Below, in pieces: positions 53,655 through 64,000 of a stretch of 64,000 bases of DNA. Source of the DNA: Tetradesmus obliquus (lineage: Eukaryota > Chlorophyta > Chlorophyceae > Sphaeropleales > Scenedesmaceae); assembly GCA_030272155.1 (NCBI GenBank), contig CP126206.1, forward strand, positions 1,922,001 through 1,986,000, given 5' to 3'. The position numbers and the translations under genes were made by a program. Every line of letters starts with the position of its first letter. Position 1 is the first letter of the stretch. Under the pieces are notes generated by a model. That model was not told the DNA's origin and ran no database searches. It saw only the letters and a list, made by a program, of their open reading frames with translations.

Positions 53655-55473
53655 GATTGCGTGCTAATGCTGTTGGTCAACGTGTTGCTAGGCTGTCGTG
53701 CTGCTGCTACTGCTTAGCACCATGCATGCTGGGACTTGGCTGCAGCAGTTCCTGCAAGTGGGCAGCAGCAGCATGAGGTCAGGTGCAGGCAGGCAGCGGG
53801 TCCAGCTGATGAACATAGAAGCATAGAGCGACGATAATCCGTATTGACTTTTATTAGATAGCTGCCGGCTACCTGTGCAGGTTGTGATTTGAGGAGGCAA
53901 GCTGATGTGCCCTTTGGTGAGGTTAGCATGCCAACAGATACAGGCTGGAGCTGAAACGCATCATTCGTATGATGGTTAACGGCATTGAGCCGGTTTGGCG
54001 CGGCACAGCTGCACAATCTTGCAACCTGCTGCTGTCGGAGTTCGCGGGGCACAAGGTGTGCGCCTGTCGCGCCGTGCGCTGTGGCTGATCGTGTGCTCCC
54101 AACATGAGCCGTTGGGACCATTTACCTGAAAAGCTAGCGAGCAGCTGCCCCGGCAGCAAATAATCGCGACTGCGTGAGGCCGTCCCGGACTCAGCAACGT
54201 TGCCCCGGCAGACTTTGCGCTTTTAAAGCATTCTGTAACATGTAATAGCTATGTTAAGAGGTGATTTACACAGCAGTCCGCCAAACCAACTACCTAGATT
54301 ACGACATCGAGTGCGTCCTGAAACATGATATCTCGAACGTTCTGAGATTCGCCTTCTGAAAACTACAGCAACCGGCGCTGAACGTATCAGCAGAACGAAC
54401 CTAGAAGAGCTCGGAAACCGGGGTTGAGGGTACTCATAGCTGGCGTGAGTCACATAGCACAAGCTCCTTCCTGTTCACATACGACAGTTTAAGATATTAG
54501 AACTAATGAAGTTTGAAGCACGTGCATGTTCAAATGGCGGCCTGCTACTTGAATTTCATGACAGCTCAGTGAAACGTTGTTCACACGTTGTTCCGTGCCG
54601 GGTCCGGATTGTTCTGCATCAGCCAGGTAATTTGCCCCAATTCCTCATGTAACACGCCCTGAACGGCAAATATGGTAGCATAAGGGCCGCATTAATTATC
54701 CTCATCGTGTACTGCCTGGCATCCACCCACAACAAGCATAAGCCTTGAAGGGTGCAAACGACCTGCACACTGTATAGCCTTGCATGATACTACATCAGAT
54801 CGTACCATTCGTTGACGTGTCTTCAGTCATTGTACAGACACTGCTACACACCGGGCAGTCAAAGATACAGCCCCAAGTAGTTCTGCTGCCGCGCGCTGTC
54901 ACAGTGGCCACGGCGGCAGGCGCCACCTGCTACTTCATCATCATGTTACCCATCAAGCCATAGCATCAACACACCACCTGCCACCTGCTACTTGACAGCT
55001 TCAGACCTGGGCCCTAACACATGCCATTCTATATCGACCGAATGTGTTCAGGCTGCTTACATGTTACATGCCGATTGATGCTATGGCTTGATTGATGCTA
55101 TGGCTTGATGAGTAACATGATGATGATGATCGACCGAGTGTGTTCAGGCTGCTTACATGTTACATGCCGATGTTGCAGTGATCAAAATACAGAATGTCAA
55201 AAATGCCAAGGTGACCAAGGCGCCTTGGCCGGCCCTTCAGGTGGCACGTGACGCAACCTTTCCGCGCTGGAACGGCACCAGCCATGAACCTATTTTCTCT
55301 ACACAGCAGCAACACAGGATGCACAAGAATATTCAACGCTGCTCCCAGTGCTGCCGCGCCACCAGGAGTGCAATCACCACCACGCATGCAAAACACAACA
55401 AGCCCCAGCCAACACCTCACGCGCCTGCAACCGCCCAGCCACACTGTAGACTACACACACGCCCGTACGCAGC
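53655..55473. promoter_or_regulatory. bZIP upstream region and 3' flank of the DIL gene
   Basis: Both flanking genes are on the minus strand, so this holds the bZIP promoter and 5' UTR (right of 53654) and the 3' end of the DIL gene. The part at 54250-54850 is AT-richer and has no exon-like frame. The inverted/direct repeat complex at 54935-55170 lies near the DIL 3' end. Confidence 0.4.
54935..55170. repeat. Inverted and direct repeat complex
   Basis: CATCATCATGTTACCCATCA with AGCCATAGCATCAA (about 54937-54970) is the inverse of TTGATGCTATGGCTTGATGA with GTAACATGATGATG (about 55091-55125). The block ATCGACCGARTGTGTTCAGG, CTGCTTACATGTTACATGCC is directly repeated at about 55034 and 55131. 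The TCATCATCATGTTACC and AAGCCATAGCA motif also occurs at 42336-42366, so this is a dispersed family. Confidence 0.7.
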
Positions 55474-56282
55474 TCAGAACTGCTGCCAGTGCTGTTGCGC
55501 TTCTAAGAACGCCCACACTGCAGCAGGACACCCCTCATCCACCAACTGCGGAGGCACAGGCATGCCTGGCCCATAGTCCCGCCCATAGTCCCACGTCACC
55601 ACAGCAGACGCCCTGCAGCGCCACCCACTGCTGCTGCTGCTGCTGCTGCCAATCCAGCTGCCGGCCTCAGCGCCTGCTGCTGCCGTTGCTGCTGCCGCTG
55701 GTTGTACAAAAGGCAGCGATGCTGGCTCATCCAGCAGGTATGTTACAATGAGGCCACCGTTGGTGCTGAGGGCGTGGCGCTGCTTCATCTGCTCAAGAAC
55801 TTCACCGGACACACAGCGATCTGCGCAGAAACAAAACAGCAGCAGCAGGTATGTTACAATGAGGCCGCCGTTGGTGCTGAGCACGTGGCGCTGCTTCATT
55901 GCTTCTAGCACCTCACCAGACACACAGCGGTCTGCAAACAATTTGACAGCAGTGGCAGCAGCAGCAGGAGGTATGTCACAGTGAGGCCGCCGTTGGTGCT
56001 GAGGGCATGGCGCTGCTTCATCGCTTCAAGCACCTCCCCAGACACACAGCGGTCTGCAAAGAAAGTGACAGCAGTGGCAGCAGCAGCAGCTCATGATAAG
56101 GTAATACGGCCGGTGGTCTGCAGTGTGTGGCGCTGCTTCATGGCCACGAGCACTTCACCAGACACACAGCGGTCTGCAGACAAAGTGACAGTGGCAGCAG
56201 CAACAGGTTGTGATAAGATGAGGCCGCCGTTGGTGTACAGCGTGTGGCGCTGCTTCATGGCCTGTCGGACACGCAGCGATCT

Positions 56283-56318
<36 letters not shown>

Positions 56319-57579
56319 CATGGCACCCAGAACCATAGGCTCTGCGCCCGCTGGGGACTACTTGACAGCTGCCTGCGAGTCGGACGGCCACTTGCTAAGC
56401 CTCCATACCAAGGCAAACAAAAAATCTTCTGGTGCGAACAAACCTGTGAACACCCAAAACCTATCCCCTGCTATCACCTTCCCCCAGCCGGCGCCTCATC
56501 CCAGGCTGTGGTGCACAGAGAGCCGGTACAGCTGCTGGTGGTTCACTGACAGTTGCTGGATTGCATATGGATCGAAAAGAGACGTCCAAACATAAAACAA
56601 TGCACACATGCTGCGCGCACCTTTCCCCGGTGCCTCATCCCAGGCGGTGGTGCACAGCCGGTACAGCTGCTGGTGGCTCACTGGCATTTGCTTGATTGCA
56701 TATGGTTCAAAAGAAGATGTCCCAACATCAATTGCCATTCTGTGCTGCTCTCACCTTGCCCCGGTGCCTCATCCCAGGCTGTGGTGCACAGCCGGTACAG
56801 CTGCTGGTGGCTCAGCGCTGGACACACCTGAACCCAACAACATCAGCGGCAGCAGGCATTGGTGCCAGTGATGTATGTGTCGTTGGTTGGTTGGCGCCAG
56901 TCTGTTTGTGTCATTGGTGCTAGAGCATATGCCTAATGCGCCTGCTTGGCACAGCTGTTGGCAGCAGCAGGCACTGTTGCCAGTATGTACGTTTCAGTAG
57001 TGTATATGCCTTGCTTGGTGCAGCTGCTGGCAGGAATGCTAGTGGGTGTGCTGCGCAGCATGTGTAATTGATAATACATATTCATGACCCGCGCACCTGC
57101 CCCGCCAGCTCATCCAGGCTGAGTGAGCCCTTGTGGGACAGCACCAAGAACTGCAGCGCCTGGGGCAGCAGCAGCAGCACCGGCGGCGGGGGCGGTGGGT
57201 TTTGGTTGCGGTGGCATAAGCACGGGAGAAGATTTAAACACCAGCAACATCAGCCGGCGCAGATGTGTGTGCTTTCTGGACATTGTATCACCTAGATCAT
57301 CCCTCCAGTGGCTGGCATGTTACTACACCGCGTAGGTTGTGGCACACAGACAGGGTGCTCTGTGTGCGGCAGAACCATGAAACAAGATGGGCAGCAGATG
57401 AAGTTATCCTGACAACTTGGCACATCCGCACGAGCAGTACATGGTACCAGTAAGCACCAACAAGCTCACCTGCCGGATATGTGACAGAGCATCCCACGCC
57501 TCAGGCCCTATGTCATGCTGCAGCAGTGGCCCCTGCTGCTGCTGCTCCTGCTGCTGCCACTGCCACAGCCGCACCCTGC

Positions 57580-57614
<35 letters not shown>

Positions 57615-59005
57615 GGCGGCTGCCAGCTGTCGATCTCGCCTGAATCTGCTGGCACCTGCTCCCAGCCTATATCACCATCTTCAGCAGCAGCACCACGACC
57701 ACCAGCAGCAGCAGCAGCTGCTACCTCCTGCTGCTGCATGCTCTGCTCGCCAACCACACTTGGACCATCACCATCACCATCACCAGGTGCTATCCCTGCT
57801 GCTGCTGCTGCCGCTTCGGTCCCTGATGCTGCTGCCGCTGCTGCTGCGCCGGTTGCATCATGTCCACCTGCCGCGCTATGCTCTGCCAGCAGCCACCCAT
57901 CCAGCTGCTTCAGCCCACGCAGCACGTAGGCTGCATTGGCTGCGCTGCAGCACTCGGGGCGCAGCAGCAGCTGGTTGAACAGCTGGCAGTTGATGAACTC
58001 TAAAACCTGTGGTGGCAGGGTTTTAGGCAGGACGGGAAGGCGTGCAGGGTTTAGGCGCGCCAGCAGTGCACAGCACTCGGGGCGCAGCAGCAGCTGGTTG
58101 AACAGCTGGCAGTTGATGAACTCCAGCACCTGGCATGGTGACAGCAGGGGTTTGAGCAGGACAGCAAGGTGTGCAGGGTTTAGGCACGCCAGCAGTGCAA
58201 AGAACTAAGGGCGCAGCAGCAGCTGGTTGAACAGCTGGCAGTTGATGAACTCCAGCACCTGTCATGGTGACAGCAGGGTTTTGGGCACGACACAAAGGCG
58301 TGCAGGGTTTAGGCGCGCCAGCAGTGTACAGCACTGAGGGCGCAGCAGCAGCTGGTTGAACAGCTGGCAGTTGATTAACTCAAGCACCTGCAGCGGCAGG
58401 GTTTCAGACGCGTAAGAGTGTGCAGCATGTGTGCAGGATTCAGGCCCATCAGCAGGCAACAGCAACACTACCAAATATGAACTTCGTGCAACACGAATGA
58501 TCAGCTGCACGCACCTGTTGCACCAGCGCGACTGTTGCGCGCGGGGCACGCCTTCCCCCCTCAGCGCCACCACAGCAGCATGCATTACGCCCACCACCTC
58601 ACTTCAATGCTGGAGGTCACTCCAATGCTGAAGGGTGAGACATACACTATGCCGTATATACGAAGACTAATCAAAGTACCACAAGATGTCATGCATTCCA
58701 AAGGTAAACTAGTTTTGGATGAAACACCCCCAATGCAAACCTCCGTTGCCAATTGAATGTACACAACATAGTGCTGCTGCACCACGCACCTGCTGCACCA
58801 GTGCGGCTGTCAGAGCACGTGGCACGCCCGCCCCCCTCAGCGCCACCACAGCAGCATGCATCACGCCCACCACCTCACTCCAGCTCCTGTAACACAGCAG
58901 CGCAGCCTCTGCTTCCGCTGCTGATGCTGCAGCAGCACCTGCAACAGCAGCGCCAGCTGGCGGGCTGCGGGGGGAGTCCCTGCCGCTGCTGAGCCTGCTG
59001 CTGCC

Positions 59006-59040
<35 letters not shown>

Positions 59041-61111
59041 CAGGCTGGTGCATCAGGCTGTCAGGACCTGCTGTCAGGCCAGCCTGACCTGTCAGGCCCA
59101 GGCTGTCAGGACCAGCCCTCAGGCCAGCCTGACCTGTCAGGCTGCTGTCAGGACCCACCAGGCCGCTGCTGTCAGGACCTCCCAGTGTTGTCAGGCCCGG
59201 GTGTACCATGCAGTCCGACAGCAATGGTGCCAGCCGCCGCTTGAGCTGGTCCCTCAGCAGCATGAAGCTGCGCTGCACCAAGCTGTCCAAGCACAGCAGC
59301 AGCACCTGCAGCGACGCTGGCGCTGCTGCTGCTGCTGCTGCTGCTGCTGTGTGATCGGCAGTAATCGGCTGCTGGGAGCTGCTCACCACATCACTGGTGG
59401 TTGTGATTGTGCTGCTGCTGCCATCATCCTCATCTCGAATTTCACCACTGGCGCCATGCTGCAACTGCTGCTGCTGCTGCTGCTGCTGGGCTGGGGTTTT
59501 GCCCCAGCCCTTAAACCGCTTGCCCAGTGCCTGCAAGCCCCCCTGCAGCCCACCCATGTGACCCACCCTGTCCGCCAGCTGCTGCTGCAGCTCCCCAACC
59601 CGCCGCCGTGCTGCTGTCATGACTTCGCCTGCTATGGTGCGGCCGCCGCCGGCGCGGTTCTGCACCGCTGCTGCTGCTGCCAGCTGCGGGTTGGTGGTCT
59701 TCAGCAGTAGGCACAGCAGGACTGCTGATACAGTGAGCCTGTGGAGGCAGGAAGCACATGGAGGCAACAACACAGTAGGTTTCACAAACCGTCTACGTCC
59801 ATTGTGTTGGGCAGGGGCCAGATTCAGCAGTAGCAGGCTGGGCTGCTTTGCGCACAGTAGTGCGCAAGGAGATGCAGCAGATGTAACCCAAGCTGTTGCA
59901 GTGCTGCATATACTAGTTGCCTGCTTACACATGCTGCATGCATTGCCACCGGCATCACCAGCAGGCCACGTGGCACTGCAGGCCCGCCACCTCAGCAGGC
60001 GCTGATGTAACCAAATCCATGCTAAGATAACATACTGCTGTTAACTAAGTCTCGCTTGGAACAGCTGTGTACGCCTCAAATGCCTATGACTGACTATACC
60101 TGGCAATTTATGACGAACTGCCACATCACCAGAATCCGCAAAAGATTCGAAACAAAAGAAGCTTTCAGCTGGCCTCACCAGTAGGCCACGTGGCACTGCA
60201 GGCCCGCCACCTCAGCAGGCGCCGACTCATCCTCCAGGCTCAGTTGCTGCGGCGGCAGCAACAGCAGCAGCAGCAGCAGCAGCAGCAACGGCCTGAGTTT
60301 GTGTGCAGGTTCAAGAACAAAGGGCAGCAGCGGCGATCTGCAGGATAGACTGTTATGGTTGGCAGCAGCAACAGGCCGCGGGTGACTGTTTGGGGTGCTG
60401 CAGCGCTGGCTCCTGCCACATGCACATGCTTGCCGCACAGCTCGGTATGCTTGCTGCCGGTTGGCATTCAGAGTCGGTACATTGTTGTTGACAATTACAT
60501 AAGCAGATATCTTGATCATCTTGGAAGGACTGCTGCGGCGCACACCTGTGGCAGCAGCCACGCGAGCTGGTCTAGCACTGGTGCATTGTCACCCTTAGAT
60601 AGCAGTCTGGACACGCGAAACAATGGCAAGATGAGTCTCTGCATTGCATACCTGAGGCAGCAGGCATGCGAGCTGGTCTAGCACCGGTGCATTCTCAGCT
60701 GTCAGCACGCCCCACTGCTGGAAGCACCTGCGGTTGGTAGGAACAGAACGGTAGCAAGCAACAAGATGAAGCAGTGTGCCTGGCAGCAGCTGACAGTATA
60801 GGCGCATGTACTGCAGTCATTACCTGCCACAACTGCGTTGCTTGCCCTGTTATGCAGCGAGCATCATGTCAGCTGGTGTGTGGTCAATGAGCTGCCATCT
60901 GGGGGCAATGCAGCCGTACAGCAGCACACAGCAACACAGGTTGACCAACTTTGACCGACGTTGACCAACTGCACAACAGACAGTACGTCCTGCTGCTCCA
61001 GCTTGAGCAGCAGCCGCACAGCTGACCTGCAACATTCACAACAGCAACAGCAGCACACCTGAACAACACTGCTGGGAGCCCGCCTTCACATCAAAACACA
61101 ACAGCCGGTCA

Positions 61112-61155
<44 letters not shown>

Positions 61156-62415
61156 CTGCAACAGGCCTGCCATGATGCAAACCAGCAGCTGCAGCACAGC
61201 AGCCAGCACAAGCTGCTGCTCCAGCTTCCTCAGCAGCAGCCACACTGTAACAAAATCCCCAACTCACAGCAGTGCAAGTAGCACAGAGTAACCCGAGTCA
61301 AACCCCACTCACCGCAGCAGCAGCAGCGCAGCAACAGGCCTGCCTTGATGGAAGCCTAGCGGCTGCAACACCGCAGCTAACACACGCTGCTGCTCCAGCT
61401 TGCGCAGCAGCAACCGCAGGCCCTGCTGCTGCTCCACCAGCGCTTGCAGCGCCTCCTCTGCTGATGCGATGTCCGCGGCGTTTCCTGCAAGCTGGCCCAG
61501 CACGTCCACGATGGCTGGAGCCTGCTGCAGCCGTGACTGCTGCTCATCTTGACTGTCTCCTGCAAGCGGTTCTTGCTGCTGTGCTGCGTTTCCTGCAAGC
61601 TGGCCCAGCACGTCTACGATGGCTGGCGCCTGCTGCAGCGGCGAGTGCGCCTTGTCGGCGTTTTGTCCTGCAAGCGGTGCTTGCTGCTTTGCTGCGTTCC
61701 CTGCAAGCTGGCCCAGCACGTCTACAATGGCTGGCGCCTGCTGCAGCGGCGTGTGCGGCGCGTCTGCGTGTTGTCCTGCAAGCGGTGCTTGCTGCTTTGC
61801 TGCGTTTCCTGCAAGCTGGCCCAGCACATCTACTATGGCTGACGCCTGCTGCAGCGGCGCGTGCGGCTTGTTGGCGGCTCCTGCAATTGCAGCTTGCACC
61901 TTTTCTGTGTTTCCTGCAAGTGGAGCTTGCTGTGCCACTGTCCCTGCATGTGGTGCTGCTGCACGTGTCGCTGCTGCTGCTGTGGCTGCGCCTGCGGCAG
62001 CCTCATCTGCTGCTGCTGAGCCTGCTGCTGCTGGGTCTCTTGCTGTTGCTTGAGGCAGGGGTGCTGCTGCTCGTGCTGCTGCTGGTCGCGCTGGCGCTGG
62101 CACATGCTGCAGTGCTAGGGCGTGTTGCTGTGCATCTGCAGCTGGCTGTGGCTTTCCCCTTGCTACAAATGCTTGCAGCTGCTGTGGTTCTTGCTGCACA
62201 AGCTGAGAGCTGTGCTGTTGTGGAGCAGCTGCTGTCGCTGCTGCTGTTGCTGACCGCATGGTGCACTCCGGGCCCTGTCCTGCAGCTGTCTGTTGTGCAG
62301 TTGAAGATGCAGCTGCTGGTGGTGCTGGCAGGGTGGCTTTGCTGCCTTCTGCTGCCTCGTCATCTAACACAAAGCTTGAGCTAGGGGCTGAAAAGGGAGC
62401 TTTCAGAGAGTCCAT
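55474..62415 (-). CDS. DIL (dilute/myosin-XI cargo tail) domain protein without a motor
   Basis: Eight minus-strand exons: 62415-61313, 60727-60652, 60246-60179, 59738-58790, 58006-57470, 57159-57097, 56827-56755 and 55820-55474. All are phase-consistent, giving 1071 residues. Residues 1-368 are Ala/Gln-rich and include four ~36-residue repeats (PAIVDVLGQLAGNAAKQQ). From about 370 the DIL domain runs HVAYWLTVSAVLLCLLLK, VLEFINCQLFNQLLLRPECC, AWDALSHIRQ, ALQFLVLSHKGSLSLDEL, CPALSHQQLYRLCTTAWDE, and VSGEVLEQMK .. IVTYLLDEP. It is stretched by Gln/Ala/Ser/Asp inserts. In myosin V/XI this domain binds cargo adaptors and is preceded by an ATPase head. Here the Met at 62415 is 530 bp from a divergent gene, leaving no room for one. 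Role as a cargo or vesicle adaptor is inference. Most introns carry partial exon copies. Confidence 0.85.
55848..56285 (-). repeat. Four acceptor-side copies of DIL exon 8
   Basis: Copies at about 55848-55937, 55975-56060, 56098-56175 and 56218-56285 carry (minus strand) ACCGCTGTGTGTCTGG, GATGAAGCAGCGCCA and GGCCTCATTGTAAC variants; three retain a clear TTTGCAG- or TCTGCAG-type acceptor. They lie before the real exon start (55820) in transcription order. The one nearest the exon is almost identical to it. Confidence 0.9.
56490..56690 (-). repeat. Two donor-side copies of DIL exon 7
   Basis: Copies at about 56629-56690 and 56490-56555 repeat CAGCAGCTGTACCGGCTGTG and CCTGGGATGAGGC. The first is followed by GGGGAAAGGTGCGC, retaining a donor. 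Confidence 0.88.
58134..58620 (-). repeat. Copies around the DIL exon 4/5 junction
   Basis: In transcription order there is one copy of the end of exon 4 (about 58620-58515: GTGGTGGGCGTAATGC .. GTGCAACAGGTGCGTG). Then come three copies of the start of exon 5 (starting at about 58388, 58258 and 58134: GTGCTTGAGTTAATCAACTG-like), each about 125 bp apart and ahead of the real exon at 58006. Confidence 0.9.
59955..60003 (-). repeat. Donor-side copy of DIL exon 3
   Basis: GAGGTGGCGGGCCTGCAGTG and CCACGTGGCCTGCTGGTGAT (minus strand) repeat the last ~45 bases of exon 3 with its donor. The real exon ends at 60179. Confidence 0.85.
60540..60600 (-). repeat. Donor-side copy of DIL exon 2
   Basis: Minus strand GACAATGCACCAGTGCTAGA, CCAGCTCGCGTGGC and TGCCACAGGTGTGC repeat the last ~45 bases of exon 2 and its donor. 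Confidence 0.85.
60960..61245 (-). repeat. Two donor-side copies of DIL exon 1
   Basis: Minus-strand pieces at about 61245-61150 (CTGCTGAGGAAGCTGGAGCA, GCAGCTTGTGCTGGCTGC) and about 61015-60960 (CGGCTGCTGCTCAAGCTGG) repeat the end of exon 1 (coding LLLRKLEQQRVLAAVLQ). The first contains a 15-unit CAG/CTG tract at 61108-61152. Confidence 0.8.
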
Positions 62416-62944
62416 GCTGCGGGCTTCACAGTTGTGTTGAGAGCAGGGCAGGAAGTTGTTCTCGGAACAGCACTGCTTAACATTATGCCTTGCAGCCAAG
62501 CGTTCGTCAGATGTGTACAGGTACTCAAGCAAACGTTTGAAAGCAGCGATGCAGTGTCGTGCAGCGACGAGTTGACAGCGAAGGCAGTTGTAACCCCGCT
62601 AAACCTGGGCCCTGCCTTGGCGCGAAGCAGTGCTCCACGTGGATGCACGCAGGCAGTCGATGTACGGTCCCAATCACCTATCCACTGCCACTGCATCCTT
62701 TTCATTCATCTCGGCAAGTGATCGGTGGTGACCAGATCAGACCCACGCGCATTGCGCACAATTGTCGTTGCTGATGTGTTGAGATTGGCACATTTGCTGA
62801 GATAAAAGCAGTGCTGGTCTCAGCTCGTGATCGGGTCAGTCTGGAAGCTTGCCAGTGGCACTTGGCGTTGAGCGCAGCAGGGCCACAGCTTCGCCTTTTC
62901 TGATCTTAGCACAGAAATCCGGCAAATAGCACACCGACCATCAG
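62416..62944. promoter_or_regulatory. Shared upstream region of DIL gene and PHT4-like gene
   Basis: This 529-bp gap separates the divergent starts at 62415 (minus) and 62945 (plus). The minus frame stays open upstream to 62532 without an ATG that improves the model. No defined promoter motif is seen. The GATCAGACCCACGC and GATCGGGTCAG pieces near 62735 and 62830 are a weak inverted pair. Confidence 0.4.
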
Positions 62945-63424
62945 ATGCGTGCCAGCCCTGTGCTGCTGCAGAGGCCAGTTTCAGCAGCGTTCAAGCCCCA
63001 CTCGCTGCCCCGCTCGCAGCTCACCCGCAGTGGCGCTGTGATCGGAGCAGCAGGCAAAGCATGTGCGTTTTCTAGGCCTTTTCAACACAATCATGGCCTG
63101 CGTGGAGTGCCAGGGCAGCAGAGATCCCCGCTGCAGCGTGGAAGAACAGCCCAGGCTGCACCTATGCCGATGCCGGAAGGCCCTGGCGAAGGAACCAGCA
63201 CCAGCGTGCAGGAAACAGAGTCAACGGGCGAGTCAACGCTCAACGGCAGCGCGGCGCTGAGCAATGGCCGGTCAAATGGCACAGCAGCAGCAGGCAGCAG
63301 CCCAGACAGTGCAGCTGCAGAAGCAGGCGCAGCAGCAGTGCCGGCGCAGCAGGGCTTCATTGCGCACCGCTGGCGGATCGTGCTGATGATGTCCATGGCC
63401 TTTGTGCTCTGCAACATGGATAAG
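62945..63424 (+). CDS. PHT4-like anion/phosphate transporter, first exon only
   Basis: The first exon gives 160 residues, ending phase 0 at AAG followed by GTGCGA. The N terminus (MRASPVLLQRPVSAAF .. SRSQ-type Arg/Ser/Ala-rich) is a plastid-transit-like presequence of about 70 residues, then a Ser/Thr/Gly/Ala linker. It closes with HRWRIVLMMSMAFVLCNMDK, the start of the first membrane helix of the MFS anion:sodium symporter group. In PHT4/ANTR this LCNMD motif is followed by RVNMSIAI, which would be on the next exon. The rest lies beyond the right edge. Those proteins move phosphate or ascorbate across plastid membranes; here that is inferred from the presequence and this motif only. Confidence 0.62.
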
Positions 63425-64000
63425 GTGCGATGCTTGGCTTGATTGAACAGTGTTCCTGCAGCACATTTGAACAGCACAGTGACAGATACGTCGAGCAGCA
63501 GGTGCAGCGCAACTAGCAGGCTGCAGAAGCCGCTGTGAATGCGGCAACTGATTGGACACAGCAGGTTCTATATGCATAAATGCATGCATCAGCACCCAGC
63601 GGCGCCAATGAGCACCCTTATTGCTGTCGGGCACGTTGTGTGTTCAACAACAATGGCTGCAGCAGCAGGGAGATCAGCACACCTACTCCTGTGCGCAGCA
63701 GCAGAGTTGCATCTGGACTTCGCCGCTCAACAGCAACGCCTTGTCCGCAGGCTTGTGAACAGCATACTGTGTGATGCTTAGGGGCCGTACACCAGTGAAA
63801 AGTAACACTCGTGCAGTGCCCTTCGTTAGTTGCACAACATGCAGGTCTGCACCACTGGCCCATTGCGCACACAGGCTCACAATGTACTGCTTCAATATCA
63901 GGGTTGCACTGTCAGCTGCATGGGTGTAAAAGAGACACAGCACAGTGCCCTGCTTGTGCTGCACATGCCACACAGCGCTGCTGCCCGCGGACTGACCTGC
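63425..64000 (+). other. First intron of the PHT4-like gene (to the window edge)
   Basis: No second exon matching the expected helix-1 continuation is visible up to 64000. Short frames on both strands show nothing recognisable. Confidence 0.5.

Noticed and set aside
55474..62532. Full class XI myosin gene
   Set aside because: No P-loop, switch or IQ motifs upstream; a divergent gene starts 530 bp from the first Met, so only the DIL tail domain is present.

Overview
The window is nuclear DNA of a green alga. This is inferred from spliceosomal introns with GT..AG ends, TGTAA motifs downstream of stops, chloroplast-transit-like N termini, very heavy CAG/CTG content (poly-Q, poly-A and poly-S in exons, CTG tracts in introns), and a gene set of Aurora kinase, a class-XI-tail-like DIL protein and a PHT4-like transporter. 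It looks most like a chlorophycean alga of the Scenedesmaceae type, but the species is a guess. There are no operons or bacterial features, and every gene is read as its own multi-exon unit.

Layout. 0.6-5.3 kb (+): secreted protein of unknown function, six exons. 6-9.5 kb: a weak minus-strand exon, a ~135-bp tandem array split by an LTR-like insertion, and AT-richer DNA. 9.6-12.4 kb (+): plastid-type two-RRM RNA-binding protein. 13.8-17.0 kb (+): complete Aurora kinase in eight exons. 19.5-22.2 and 22.7-25.9 kb (+): secreted Cys-rich/EGF exons followed by EGF plus NHL-repeat exons, possibly one long extracellular gene. A minus-strand gene (23.9-25.2 kb) sits inside an NHL intron. 27.8-35.3 kb (+): DCAF8-type WD40 substrate receptor for CUL4-DDB1. 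36-37.1 kb: dispersed repeats. 37.4-38.2 kb (-): DUF2177 membrane protein, head-to-head with a secreted histidine acid phosphatase (38.6-43.2 kb, +). 43.4-48.2 kb: no convincing gene. 48.3-53.7 kb (-): ~1690-residue bZIP factor. 55.5-62.4 kb (-): DIL-domain protein without a myosin motor, head-to-head with the first exon of a PHT4-like transporter that runs off the right edge.

The unifying observation is structural. Introns in nearly every gene carry tandem, decaying partial copies of the flanking exons ('exon echoes'). Copies of the 3' part of an exon plus its 5' splice site lie just downstream of the real exon. Copies of the 5' part of the next exon plus its 3' splice site lie just upstream of that exon. 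Two genes (RRM and DCAF8) also have echoes of their last exon after the stop codon. This order is what repeated local tandem duplication across exon boundaries would leave. It explains much of the intron length here and supplies many competing splice sites. A second regularity is that sense-strand CTG tracts end directly in the CAG of 3' splice sites, whereas exonic tracts read CAG on the sense strand.
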